Source: Syngnathus acus (lineage: Eukaryota; Chordata; Actinopteri; Syngnathiformes; Syngnathidae). Taken from it: a DNA stretch of 64,000 bases. Shown here piece by piece: positions 12,081-26,117 of this stretch. Both the position numbers and the translations under genes were made by a program. The notes under the pieces were generated by a model. It saw nothing but the letters and a program-made list of their open reading frames with translations. It did no database searches and had not been told where the DNA came from. How positions within the stretch are numbered: position 1 is the stretch's first letter; every line of letters starts with the position of its first letter. The stretch is taken from positions 13,226,501-13,290,500 of the forward strand of contig NC_051101.1 in the NCBI RefSeq assembly GCF_901709675.1. The letters run 5' to 3'.

Positions 12081-12912
12081 GACACAGACACAACTACAAT
12101 GTCTAAAAAAAAACGCAGAACAAATGCAACTTTATTTGAATGCATTCAGATCCGTGTTTTTTTTCCCCTCAGTAAAGCTCGCGCACGCGCTCACGTGCTT
12201 CGATCGATCAACTGCTGCTGCAAAAAACAACAACCAAAAACTCATATTTAGAAATATTTAGGTGATTTTCGTTTTTACTCGTCGCGTTTCTTTTTTTTTT
12301 CTTTTTCAATTCATTGTAATACTACAGCATATTTTTTTTAAACTCATGTATAATCCAAAATATTGATTTATGGGCTGTCATTATTTCAATTTCATGTTTC
12401 AACTAACATGTAGCTAAATAAATTGGTCCAAATATTAGAAAATTATAATTAAGGCAATAGTGTTCTTTTATTGTGCAGTACAGATTTAAATAAGCACAAC
12501 AATAAACGAATATCTGTCTAATCGTGTCAAAAAAGGGAAAAAGGCACTTTTTTTTTTCATCTTATTTGTGTACCTAATGAAGTGGCTAGACTGTAAGCGT
12601 GTGTGTTGAGAGCGCAAGTATTAATATTCAGCATATTGATCCATGCATTTTAAACAGCTTCTATTTGTCCTACTACTATTTTCATAGAAGATGCAAGATA
12701 CATTTGCAAATGACATCAAATTGTGTGTGTGTTTGTGTCTTTCCATCTTATTAAATATGGAAATTCAATAAAAAGTTAATAAGATTAAACAACGGCAACA
12801 TTAATCAGCAACAATTTGAATAGTTCACGTTCTGATTTGCATTCCGCCCCCTCCCCAGTGCATCAAAATAATCAATATTTAGTGAGATTGACACACATGC
12901 ACAATTTTATTT

Positions 12913-12942
12913 TATAAAGGTGAGATTTACCTCACCTTTATA
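12913..12942. repeat. Perfect short inverted repeat
   Basis: Arms TATAAAGGTGAG and CTCACCTTTATA (12 bp, exact) flank a 6-nt loop. Flanking ATTTTATT and AAAATAAAAAAT extend the symmetry imperfectly. Function unknown. Confidence 0.8.
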
Positions 12943-13099
12943 AACTAAAATAAAAAATCTTGCTTCTAGGTAAAATAAAACAAAACAAAAATCCAGTCAA
13001 AATGAATATCAATGAAGCCATGATACTGTGAAAAGGCTAAAAAAAAAATACACATAGTAGAGCAAATAAAACAAAACTAGTCCAAATGAATGAAACACA

Positions 13100-14150
13100 A
13101 AAGTCAATTATAATGGGTTAGAGCATGCTAAAAAGAAGGGAGACATAAATGTAAATGTTGAATGAATGTAACCAAAATATTAGATTACGTAACAAAAGCT
13201 GGTCAAGACCAACATGAACAGAACATGCTAACAACTGATTAGCTGTAACGAACATACTGTATATATTTCACCCGCGTCACCAGCCAACAAGTTAACACAC
13301 ACGTCAAAGTAAAATGAATATAGTATCTACTTGTCCTACATTATTACAAAAAGAGAAATGAACAGGTTAAGGCCTATACATGTCTACAAATACAGAATTA
13401 TGCTAACAACACGCAAGCTATCTGGTTAGCTGAAATTAGCATGTTGGAAGTTTTTCACTCTTTTCATCCCCACTGCAGTGCAAGAAGACAATTAAAATGA
13501 ACATATGAAATATTACATTAAAAACAAATCAATTTGTGTACAGAAACTGCAGCATGCTCACAACTGATTACCTGGAAGTAACAGATTGGACGTATTTTAC
13601 CCAACAAGTAAACACATAAATCAATCCTAAATGAACATATTTCTCCAATATTAGATTAAAAACAGATTAGTCTTCAGGAAAATAAACATGTAAGGAAGGG
13701 TCAGTTGTGAGCAGACCCAACAGCATGCTACCACACAAGCTAATTGGTTACATGCTAGTAGCATATTGGGCATATTTCAAGTGTGTGCCCTGCCACCAAG
13801 TAAACAAATAGATCAGTGTTAAACAAATATATTTCAAAAACATAACATTAAGGGAAAAAAAATCTGATTTCATTGAACATGGCAAGGGCAATATGAGTAC
13901 AGACAATGTAGCATGCTGACAACACACATGCTAACTGGTTAACCTGTAGCATATTGGATATATTTCACCTGTGTCATCCACCATTAAGTAAACATTGAAG
14001 TCAATGTTAATTCAACGAACATATCTTTACAACATTAAATTGACATTCAATTTGAAAACGTAAACATGTCGAGGGTTTGCCGCATGCTAACTGGATCAGA
14101 ACGTATTGGACATATTTCACCTGCGTCAGCAGCCAAAAAAGTAGTGAACA
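13100..14150. repeat. Degenerate tandem array, period about 150-190 bp, at least six copies
   Basis: The anchor GCATGCTAACAACTGATTAGC, or close variants, recurs near 13226, 13401, 13550, 13722, 13911 and 14082. In most copies it is followed by TATTGGACATATTTCACCTG-like and CAACAAGTAAACAC-like segments in the same order. Copies are clearly diverged. An earlier partial copy may lie near 13120. No coding capacity is visible. Confidence 0.75.
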
Positions 14151-14557
14151 CCCCCCACCCGCCCGTGGAGCAATGGCGAATATTTCAAGCGCTCCTTTGG
14201 GTCATCTAAAAAGTCATTCCTCAAAGTGTTTGGCCTCCTAAGGCCTTCCCACCCTTCCTCCTCTTTTTCACCCTCTCCCACCTTTTCACGCATCCTCGTC
14301 TTGGTCATGGCCGCATGCATGCGATTCTTCCCGTTTTGCAGCTCTGCATCTAAAATCCGCTCTCCGTGTGCGTCCGAGGCAAAGTGTGTGTGTGCAGCCT
14401 GGTGCACAACTCCTTCCTTGCTTCCTTTCCTTCCCCTCCCTCTCCATCGCTCACTCCCTCTCTTTAATCAGCATGTTAATAAGAAAGGTAACTAATCAAT
14501 AGATTCAATGGCCTGGATTGATACCATCTCCATCCGCGCACCCCCGCTCGTGCTGCA

Positions 14558-14584
14558 ACACACACACACACACACACACACACA
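14558..14584. repeat. (CA)13 microsatellite
   Basis: A simple CA run between GTGCTGCAA and AATACG. Confidence 0.93.
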
Positions 14585-14747
14585 AATACGTAGAGCCGTC
14601 CGTCCCCACGGGGGAAATCCGTTGTAAAAACAAGAAAAGTTGACAGGATTAGATATTTAGAAATATGTTGTGAGATTCTGCCTTCAAATCTGGGTTTAGC
14701 ATGTAGAACCTGCAAGTTATTTCAAAACATGTTTTGAAATAATGAAG

Positions 14748-14816
14748 CAGCATAGTGTGGAGTGGTTAGCACATCCGCCACGCAGTTTGAAGGTTCTGGG
14801 TTAGAATCTTTGGCAT
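14748..14816 (+). repeat. tRNA-like SINE fragment
   Basis: GCAGCATAGTGTGGAGTGG, TTAGCACATCCGCC and GGTTCTGGGTTAGAATC occur in the order expected for the tRNA-related head of a fish SINE. The copy is diverged and lacks a credible tRNA fold. It shares its word order with the minus-strand copy near 8.75-8.82 kb. Confidence 0.5.
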
Positions 14817-15591
14817 GTTTTTCTAGATGGAAAGGAGAACCTCCTGATTCTTACTTTGAATCGTTTTGGGGAATTTAATACAATGTTTGTTGCTGTGACA
14901 GATACGGAAGTGAAATTGGACTTCCCGCTGGTTGTGGAAGGTCGGGAATGACAACTTGCACCTGAAATGAAATAACATTTTCTCGGGATGATTGCTCCTT
15001 TTAAGGAGGTCCTACAGTTGGTCCAGCTTGAGAATTTCACCAGATGAGAATCATTTTGCATTTGCGGAAGGCTTGAGAATTTGGAGCTATCCTCAGAAGA
15101 CTAACAATATTTGTTTTGGGATTCTTGTCAAGACACACTCAGGTCCTCTTCCGCTTCATTCATCTCCGGAATCTCAGTTCCTGGTTGATGCGCAAGGTCT
15201 TTCCCGTTCAGACCCCGAGGCCCCGGCCATGCTTCCGAGTCGCAGGGGAGGAGAATATTTAAGAGCGGCAACGGCGGCGGCCTCGCTTAGGGGCAAAAAA
15301 AAGACAGAAACATCAGTGGCGCTACCAAAGCTATCATCCTCCTTCACCCCTCAACATTTTATTAATAGACTGAAAAGTTCTCCCTCTCCTCGGGATATGA
15401 AGCTCCCTCACATGAGAAGCATGGCACGGGATGAAGGCGGATGGAGCAGTGAGGTGGCCCAACTGGAGCTGCCGGTGACCCTTCGCAATCCCCCCCCCCC
15501 CCTCCACCTCCCTCGCTGTGCCTTCTGGTAAGTTGGCTGGCAGTGTACAGTGGGATGTGTAGATCTTTTTACATTCATCTCCCTCTTTACA

Positions 15592-15616
15592 CCCCCCCCC
15601 CCCCCCCCCCCCCCCC
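15592..15616. repeat. Poly-C tract, 25 nt
   Basis: An uninterrupted C run. Such tracts are prone to sequencing and assembly length error. Confidence 0.95.
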
Positions 15617-18600
15617 ACCCTCCTCTTCTTCTGGATCATTTTTCAGCGGCGGCCGAGCGATCGATCGATATGTAGAAGAGCGAGCGTCGTGCTGGCTGGC
15701 TGGCGCTATCATGTATCACTGTGGAATACGGCCTATAGATTATGGACACTTCATGTTTACAGAATTATTCTTTTGTTCTGGGGTCTTGACAGTACTCTGG
15801 AGGGGAGAAAATAAAAAGTTTGCATTTTGTATGTTAGCGGCTAACAATAGCGGCGACAGTAAAAATGACTAACTCTTTTTAGTCAGTAAAAAGAAAACAA
15901 ATGTGACTTTGAATTCGTATTTTTTGGACTCTTTTATACAAAACCAATTTTAATAGCTAGCTGAAAACATGCTAAATTAAATTAGCTAGGAACTTTTAAT
16001 CAATCAAAACCGTAACTGCTGTGTCATCCACCACCGAGGAAAATAAAAGAAAATATTTTTGAAAGTACCGTTTTCAAACGGAGGGATTAAAATGATGTCA
16101 TGTGAAAAAAAAATACTTAAGTACGTGGAGAAATGAAGTATTTTTACTTTTGTTACCTCTGGCCAGCGCCGATCAATAGTTCATATAAACTGGCTCTGGA
16201 TAACCACCGTAAACATTTGCAGTTTCTTTCAAGGAGCACTCAGCACACTCTGTCCATAAAAGCTTCACACTTTTATTTGGCCGTAATGGCGGGAGAGCAG
16301 GTAAAAAGATGGCGGCGCTCCGCTCTGCTCTGCATGTCGGCAGGCGGGCGGAATCCCAAAGGGGTCCGGATGGAGAATGACCAGTGCCCCCTCCTGACCC
16401 CGAGCGCCGCTGTCACCCTCCATCACCCCGCTCTCCATCTCGGACGGTGCGGTCACCTAGCAACCGGGGCCAGGGTTCGCCGCTCGCGGACCAGAGGCTA
16501 TTGGGAAATCAATCGATACGCCTCGGCCCGAGTGAGCGAGCTGGCCGGCGCCGCCCCTCCTTCAATCCTCCACACCCTCCCCCCACCTCAGCAAGCCTTG
16601 TTACTCCCAAATGAAGACGATGCAGTTTTCCACACGTATGCGCATTCATCCTCTCTCCCTCCACCTGATGCTGTCGGCGCTAGCTCTTAATGCGCTAGCA
16701 TGACTAGCATTGCTAGCGTGAGAATAGTTTTGCTCTGAGGATGATGGGGAAAAAAATGCTTTTGGCCTTGTGAGGATGGATCGGAAATTATAGTTGATGA
16801 GTCGGTACTACTGATTCTGGAGGCCTTGCGCGGATTAGATGGATCTGGCAACACATGACGTCAAAGGTGAAATCTGATTGGACGAAAAAAAAAGCGAGCG
16901 AAAAGGTCCTGACCGCTCACTCCTGATATAAATAAAGCAGAGGTCCGCTGTTCCCGGACAAGAACAGGCTGATGTATCTTTCCCGACAGCGGTCCAGCTG
17001 ATTTTGGATCAGGAGGTAGCGGTCCTGCAATTAATCAAATTTCACGCCAGCTTTTTCTTTCATGAGGACCGAATCGAATCGCTGACTAGCCGCTTTCTCA
17101 TTTCTGGAATTCTCAGCACATTCGAGTACTTTGGTGCAATAACTCTGACCCCCCCCCCCCCCGCAGCAGATCATCCGGGTCGGATGGTTCCGCTTGTGTT
17201 TCTGAAACTCGGGAGTCGGTGAGCCATGACTTGGAGGTCCGCAAAATCATTTGCAAAGCTCTGTTATGATTAGGACGTATCGTGACAGAAATTCCGGGGC
17301 CTTCCAGAAAGTAGAGGCGAGGGCTAGAGATACAAAATGGACCTTAGGACATATTAGGAATATCGAAACATGATTTTGAAGACACCCCTACTCTTAAAAA
17401 TACTTGAGAAATATATATAACAAAAATAATAAAATAAATAATAATTACAATAATAAAATAATAAAAATATATTAATAATAAAATATATAAATACTTAAAA
17501 ATACTCTTAAAATCAGCACCCTCAACTAGAGGAGGATGGGTCAGTGCCATCACTTTAAAACAGAAGGCAGGTGGAGAAGAGGGTGATGATGAAAGGACGG
17601 GGGAAGGACAGAGGAAGACGAAGAGGAGGAGGAGCAAAGCAGTGGCAACAAACCAGTGCTAATCTCTTCTTCGATCAGAGCCCATCAGAGTGGACAGCAG
17701 CTAAGAGCTCAAAGAGGGCCTGCTGCTCCATCTGGACATTTACAAACAACCTTTAAGGGCCTTGCTTGGAACATCTGACTGCTCCCAGATCCCAATCTCT
17801 GCTACTGTGTCTATTTCCCCAAATCTCAACCACCTTTTTGAAAAATCTACTTTGCTGTCAGCACAAGAGCAAAAACAGCATCTGGAATGGCTTCAACGGA
17901 CAATCGTTCATTTCATTACAGGCAACCAAATGAAGTTCCACAGCTTATCTTCACGTTAATGTCATCATGTCAAAGATAATGTCATTCGGAAGAAATCTTC
18001 GATAGTCTCTTGACATTTGAGGAGAAAATTCAACATGGGGGTCATTTTGATGGCAGACAGCTGCAGTGGCCCCACCTTGAGATGGGCCCACTAAGAAGAT
18101 GACGCTGGCTGGCTGGCTCTCTTTAGGAGGGCCCCCAGATGGTCATCCAGCACGTGGCTGAAGCTGGATTTGCCAAGTGACCTCCTCCCAACTCCCAGCT
18201 GGAAACTGTGGCCAGGTCACTGATCTCTGAGCCTCTCGTGACCCCCGCTGACCCCCCTCCTCCAAGCCACCACTAAACTTCTCCTTTTTAGGACCAGCTG
18301 CCATCGTAGTGGTAGACCCACCAAGGGAGTGTCCAGCTGCCCTCTCGGAGTCCGCTGGCCTTTCACTGGACACCAGAGACCCCGAGGGGGTGGGGCATAG
18401 AGTAAAAAGGATGGGCTGGACCCCTACAAAAAATAAGAACGTTTGAGGGAGGGGGGGGGGGCACAGAGGCGTGACATTGACACGCACGACAGAAAAGAAG
18501 CTTTTAACCGTAAAAGTGGAACAGCCGCCTCTGGAAATCGGAGGCGACAGTAAATGCGCGTGTCCCTCATTGTCCTCTTTACATGACCAGAGCAAGGAGG

Positions 18601-21595
18601 CGGGACCAAACTGAAACCAGAGAGCAGAGGGAGGGGAACCAGTTGTACAGTCGGATGACTTGGCATGAGGGGAAAATGGAGAGGGGTGGGGTGGGGGTAT
18701 TTGGGGGGGTTGTTTGTACGCTTGTGCCTGGCTGGAACTCGGTTGCTCACCGAGAGAAGAAGCTTCTGGGTCGGCTTGCCTGGAGTCAAGTCGATAAATC
18801 AATAGGACACACGTCACTGCAGGCCTAGAGAAGCCACATGAAACTGTCATTGATCGGCATAAGGGGGGGAGGGAGGGAGGGAGGGGGGGAGAGAAGAGGG
18901 GGTGTCGGTGGGGGAGGCAAGCCAGGAGCCCAGGGGTCATCTATCTAATCTCTTACTATTGCATCTCCTGCTCTTCTTCCTCCCCCCTGACCAACGAGGT
19001 GGACCAGGAGTCAAAGGCCGGGGTTCTGGCCGGGGTTCTGTTCTCTTCAGAACACCCACAGCTGATTGGGTTCCGTTGCTATGCATCGTGACTCCGCCCA
19101 GTGATCAATACGATGCGTGTCGGACCGGGCGCAGCACTTTTGAGCTCGCTGATTTGTTTGTCTGTTCAACCTTGACCTGGTCGGTGTCTTTGGACCTGGC
19201 TGTTCCACTTCTTGAGACACGTACACACACTCGCGGACACGCGCACAGCGGGCTAATTGCCGCCGCATTGATCACGCTTACTCGACCTCAAAATTGGGGT
19301 CAAGCACAAAAGAGTCAGGAAGCAACTGCTGATTTCACACCGTCATCTCTGCAACGGCCAACCAATGGCCCGGCATTCCCCGTTTGGGCTCCGGCGCCAT
19401 CTTTTCAATGACTCGCCTATTAACGTTGTGTAATTTGTGTCATTGTGGAAGTGGACTTTTTTGCCTGACACGTTCATTAGCGCAATAGGTGCTCCGAGCG
19501 GACAGGTGCAGGATACATGGCAACCCTCTGTCTTTCCCCGGTGGGGTTGCCATGGAAACGGCTGATAGAGTAGGCTTATCGATCGCCGCGTCCACCCCGA
19601 CCCACAATCCCCCCCCACCCTCGCTCCCCGACCCGACTTTTTTTCCGCGGTGATGGGCGTGGATCAATAGTCTGTATATTGTATGCTCCTCTCGCCATGG
19701 GAGGAGGAAGGGGGGGGGGGGCGAAAAAGGATTGTAAAAATTGCAAGTGATCGTATTTAACGCGGACAAAAGCAGATAGGAACACAAGTGACTTGTGTAT
19801 AAAAAAAAAAGAAAAAAAAGCCTGATTATGGAGGAAAGGACGATGTGGCCGAATGAGCCAAAATGAAATTTTTGGCAGCGTTGTCACACCACGTTTGCTC
19901 CTTTCATGCCCAAACGGGGCATCCATTGATATGGTCATCGCAATTAGCCATCAGAGAGGGTCAATTCACCTCTCTGAGAAGGTGGGGGCGGGGGGTTGCT
20001 GTTGCAGACCTGGGGGAGCTCGTTTAAATCTCGCCCGAGGGTTCCCTCAAGCAAGGGGGTCACGGTTGAAGTCGGCCAAGGTGGGCTCCGCTAGTCCAGG
20101 TGTTTCTGTCGCCCCGAGGCACGGTCATCACGATTCCGAGAGAGAGGCGCCCATGAAAGGGTGGCGGACACAAAGGCTTTTGAAGACGTGTGGAGAAATT
20201 AGCCCGTCAGCTCAGCCATGGTCAACAACCTTGGAAGACACGCCCACCTTTTGCCATAAGCACCCTGCAGCCCCCGCCCCTCCCCTCCAGAACAGCTTGA
20301 TCCCGAAGCTCACAAGTCATCCTGCCCGTTTTCTATCTTCTTTTACATCTTAAAAAATACAAACATTATAAAAAAGTAAAACAAATGACTCCCTGAGAAA
20401 ATATTATTTTAACTTCACCTGAAGTAAACAACCTATTAACGCTGCTAAATTTATCCAAAAAAATGAATACAATATATATAAAAACATAACAAATGCATAT
20501 TTTCATTGAGAATTGTTTTACTTCATATAACATGGCTGTCCGATGTCTGTATTTCTGCATCAAACACTTTGTGAGTCCACTCTTCGAGGAGTGTAAATAC
20601 AATTTCTTGTCATCACACCGGCGAAGTAAGATTAGCCGCAAGTGTGCTAACGAGAAGGGAAAAAAGCACATCGTCTTCGCTGCACTTAGCCTCACAATAC
20701 GTCCAAGCTGTGCATTTCTCTCCAAGTACACACACAGCATATTCTATACAATCTCTCTCTCACACACACACACACACAGTCAATATGTTTGGTGTTGACG
20801 GGGAGGAATGTGCCCCGAGGCTCCCATATAAAATTAGCAGACCATTCCCATGTTGGCTCCCTTTCATGCCCCCGTTCGCAAAGCGCACCAACGCCAACTG
20901 TATCAATAATTCAGCCACAATTTAGCCCAAGCGGGGCCCACATGTTCCAGGTCAGTTGCAACACGCGCTGTCGCCTTTCTGGTCAAACTGTCTCCACACT
21001 GACATCTTGCTTTTCTAGATCTGCAAACTGACAGCTGGCCTCCCGTATGCTGAGTGGAATGAAGATGATTTTGTCATCATTGTATTATTATTGTATTGTG
21101 TTTTGGCTACATAAGTGCGTTGAGCTGAGTTAGCACGTTAGCGACACGTAAACTCAAGGGATGTCCGTTGGTGCTGTAATTGCAGCCAACCCATTTTAGA
21201 AAGACAAACATTAAATCTGAGTTGGAATCCACAGGACCTCAACCACATAAAAATGGTTTTAGCATTTGCGTGAGAAGAATGAAGTAGAACCCAATGGCAA
21301 CTCTGAGAAAAACTGACCATACCTGGAGTTCAGCAAGGTTCCACTTTGGAACCCTTTGACTTCTACATTTTGGGGCCTTAGCCTAAATTATTTTTGAGTG
21401 AGGACTTGAGGTTGACAAGCAGTACTTGACAATGGGTCTCCTTCATTCAGGATTCCTCCTCGGAATCCTCATAGCCTCCAACATGTCTTTGGGGGGGGAT
21501 TGAACGGCTCCCCCCACGCAACCAACAACAGGGCACGTCTTCAAGGAGCTTTGGGCTGCTAATCTGCTTGGCTGTAGCTGAGATGGAAATGTGTG

Positions 21596-21752
<157 letters not shown>

Positions 21753-24700
21753 AGCGGTTGTATGCACTTGCCCCTCGGCCACACAAAAAGGCCTGGAGAC
21801 AGCCGAATGCTGCAAGGGCAAGGAAGTCAACCTCTGAAGGCCAAATGCGGCGAATGCGAAAGTTTGTCCTGAGGCCCGAGGTGCTTCATCATGTGGTCCA
21901 AACAGACCTGCTGTGCATGAAATATACATCCAGCAGCGGCGGGGATGTACACACACAGACACGCACACATGCGATGGTTTATGCTGGATTCAAATTCTGA
22001 ATCTCTGAACCGTGACCGACCCGCAAACCACTTGTCCACCGTGCTGACCAAGAAGCTCATATTTCCCACAAAAACAAAAGAAGACAAATTGTCATCAGAT
22101 TGTGCCTGTAAAAACTCATGTAGGGTAATGCGATCATCCAAATACAATATGGGGGACAAAGTATCATTAGACAGCATTTTGCCGTCCACCTAGCAGCGTA
22201 TCGATACCAAACCACAGGAGGTATCATCGCCATTGATTATGTGTCTAATTCTGTTGGATAAAAGGCGGACGAGAGTCGCTCCGGGCGGGATGAAATAGCA
22301 AATCAGATACAAATAAAACGCGACGCAGTTGCTGGGATGAGTTGCTCGGAATGATTACGCCAGAAGAAGACAAATACGTCCAAATGAAGGAGACTGTCCA
22401 AAGAAAAAGTTGCAGTAGTGGCAGTAGTAATGGCAGCAATAATTTCTTTGGCCAATTTTGGTGGGTTTTCTTCAGACATGTTCACGTCGGCCATTTAGGG
22501 GGATCAATAATAGGTCGTAGAAGAAGTCCGAACAGGTTAAGTGTTCCTCGCAGAGCAATGTGTGCTAAAAAAAAAAAAGGACATAAAGCGCAAAAATGAT
22601 TTAATGCTTTCGGGACCTGGCCGTGCTCGTTCGGCTCCTAATGAGCGGTTGTTGCGATTGGCTTGCAAAAGCATGTCGGAGCGTCAATAATTCATCGATA
22701 ATTTCATTTCAAAAGATGGATACAAACTTGAATGATTATGGCCTGTGAGGTACTTTGAATTCACTTACCCTTCCGCCCTGATCTTAACGCAGCAAAGCCG
22801 AAAAAATACGATGACACCATTCTCAACTCAAATATTAAGCTAGCGAGTTAGCTTAAATATGCAATGTGTCATTTTACCCTTGAGAGCCAATAGAAACCTC
22901 CATCGCGCTTATTTTGATGAATTATTCACTATGCGTCAAAATATAAAGTGAATTCAGCTTACACACTGCTCGTATCTCAAATTTCTGCTCTCGTCAAAGC
23001 AAGAACTCGAGTTCTTCATCATCCGTAATGTTCCTGATTACAGCATGTCGATAACGCGGCGAGGAGTTAAATGAGTCGGTCGGCTCGGCGAAGGCCCCGG
23101 CGCCGCTACCTTTCAAGGTCAGCGCCGACACGACGGATGATTCCCGGTCTTGCGTCAAGGTCAAGCGTGACCCTATTTAGAACAACTCCGTAAAGGTTAT
23201 TTTGATTGACAAAAAAAAGATAAATAAAACAAAAACTGTTATGAAATGGGATTTTGTAGTGAATCTCTTCCCAAATTTATCTGGAATAAGTTCACGTAGC
23301 AGACAAACGCGGTCCGGCCGGACTTGTTTGTCACAGCTTCACGTGAGGACACAGCAGAGGTCCATTGATTTTGGTCTCTCTGGGGAGCAGAAGGCTTTCC
23401 GTGCGTATGGTCGGGCCCGCGTGGTGTCCGGCTCAATGCGGCGCCTCGGGGGCCGCTGTGACAAACGCGCCGTGACCGAGGCGCAAACGCACAAGGCGGC
23501 CTTTTGTGAGCCTCGGCACGTGGCGGGACGCTTTTAGGACTTCAAATTTGAAACTCAAAGATAAATGTCATTCTTCACGATAAATGCCACAAAAGAGGTC
23601 AACTATGTTTTTAAACTCAGTTTGAACCTTCAAGGTTCATATTTGAGACTTGAAGCCCACACCCTCCGACACGTGGCGAGAGGATACACTCCACTCCGAG
23701 TCAGTTAGCGCCTCATGCCGATCGTCACGGACAATGGGGCAAGGGCAAGTTTGTCCCGCCCCTTTGCTCCCCCCCCCCCAAGGGAGACACGAGCCGGGGG
23801 CAGGCCGCTCTAATGGCCCAAGCGTGACATTTAAACCCCTGCCCTGCGGTAGTTTCAGGGGGGCTTTAGTGGAAAGAGGGAGCAGTGAACATAGAGAAAG
23901 GAAAAAAAAAAAGTGTATGAGGCAAGGCTCACCCTGCACACGCGTGCCCCCCCCCCCAACCCCCCTTCGGTTGTGAGCTAGCGGGGGCCCCTATTGTTAG
24001 CGGCCTGTCCCCGAAGAAAAGCCCTTTTGCGGAGCAAACAATTCAGCTGTCCACTCGGATCACAATGGAGGCTCATCCCGTGGCTTTTGAGCATCTGCTC
24101 GGACCTGCCGACCAGCGTTCGTACTCGCACCTCGGCACGCTAAGTCCCGAGTTTGCCTGCCCACCACCACCTGCTCTCTGCATGGCCGCCTTTGAGGGTT
24201 CCCGTTTGCGATCAATAGCGCTGATGAGGACAAACGGACAGATTTTTTGGGGGGAATGTTTGCATCCGAGAAGCCAACTGTATGAGCTGAGCGTGACGCT
24301 TGTGTGAAGAACAAGAAACAGGCAGGAGTTGTCTCCGAGGGCCTCTGTCTCAAAGCCTCTTGCATTGCCCACTATCGCCCCCTGGTGGAGGGACACAATC
24401 AAGGCAGTCCACCATTCAAAAAAATAGATTTGCAAAGTAGCCAATTCCAATTGACAGGAATGCTGATATTTTTTACCTTCATGTACTTTATATTTAAATC
24501 AAATATCATTTATGTAGCTCTACTGAAGCATATTTAGACCACCTATTGTGTATTAGAACATTTTTCCAGGAGTGCTTTAGCAGATTTTCCGGTGCGCCCA
24601 CTCGAGCGGGGGTGCGCTAATCAGCTCGCAAACATTTGCTGCCCTTCTGGTAATGTCAGAGGGGTCATAGTTCTTGAGCTGGATGTCCACTGCATTGCTG

Positions 24701-26117
24701 CCGCCACCCCCCGAGCCCCCCCCCCCCTCCTCGGGGGCCCACGGGCCCTCCAGGCACAATCACAGAAGCTGCCTTTAATCTCCGCTGAGCCTGGACTGAG
24801 TCGAGCTGGCTGTCCATCAGGCCTTGACCGCACGCCGGCCGCCCGGACCGCCGCTATTGACCGAGACGCGCGGCGCCGCGCTCTGATTGGTCAACTGCCG
24901 TGTTTGCGCAGCTGATTGATCGGCCTGCGCTGCCCGTTGAACGTGTGTCCCTGAATTCCATTTCAGAATTCATTTGTGGGCAGCGGTTGTGTGTCGAAAT
25001 GAAATGTGTGAGTGAAGGATTGTGGGTGAGGACGGGCTATTGTTGGACCGCATAGGAAAAGTACAAGACGGCGTTAAAAGTTGCTCGTATTTACATCGTG
25101 TGGGAGTGCCGCGTGATCTCCCGTTTGGCTTTTACGTTTATGGATTTTTATGTATGTTTTATATTCGTGTGTTGTTCCCGTGCACGTCGCTGTTGTAAAA
25201 CTGGACTTTCCCCGTGGCGGTTCTCATAAAGTCTTATTCCAGGAGGGGTTGTATCGCATTTCAGCCTCTCACAAAGATGTGCAACTATTTCTTGGCTCTA
25301 TCACGCCCTCTGCTTTCTGCCTGTCGTCTTAATAACGTTGCGCACGCGCCGCCGAGAGACAATAAAATAAACGCAGCGCTCCACACAATGCCGTAAGCGG
25401 CCATTTGATGGAGTCCCCCACCCCCAGACAGCGAAGGGGCTGCTGCTTGGATATGCATCACAAAGGCTTCCTGCGGTATTGATCGACAGCGGGTTTGGCC
25501 AGTCTATCGGCAAATGTTCCTCTCTCCGGGAAAAACAATAGGAGATTAAAAACGCACAGCTCGGCCGCGGAGGAGCTCAAAGGTCACTTGTCCTCGCGTA
25601 TAATCCACTTTCACTTAACGGCTTCATTTTCAGTACTCGGCATGCAAATGCTGCTTGTTTGGTGACTTTAGTGCTCGCTGACTGGTGGGAGTGCAAAATG
25701 AAGAGATGGGTTGTGATCGGACGCGAGTAAAGAAATAGCTTAGCTTGCGAAGAATGATGGACTGAATTGTAGCGATACACTTTTTAGTTTAACTGATTTT
25801 TTGGGGGGCTGAAACATCTCGCACAATTCTTGCTGTGTGAGCAAAAATGGTGTTGACAACGTTGACATCATCTACCAACGACAGTAACAGCAGTCAGTAA
25901 AAACAATTTGAACTTGTCATTTATGGCAATGCTGACTTGCAGAAGTCAAACTTGCGTCGACAACATTTCAAATGGTACAATAACAGACAGTGAGAACCTC
26001 ACAAATACAACAACCAAAAGAAAAGAAAACTCTTCCAACTGCTAACGCGACAAAGTTCACGTGCGGTATTTTAAAATACCTCACAGGTGAGTAAATGTGG
26101 GAAAAAAAGAGACGAGC

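Noticed and set aside
14748-14816. Possible tRNA gene
   Set aside because: Only the SINE-type A and B box order is present; stems of a cloverleaf do not pair and the anticodon arm is not credible.
14992-16690. Open frames of 179 and 185 codons
   Set aside because: No similarity to a known family, interrupted by poly-C and simple sequence; chance frames in GC-richer DNA.
18143-18940. A 265-codon minus-strand frame
   Set aside because: Low-complexity Pro/Ser-rich translation of C-rich DNA, no recognised domain, no promoter or splice context.
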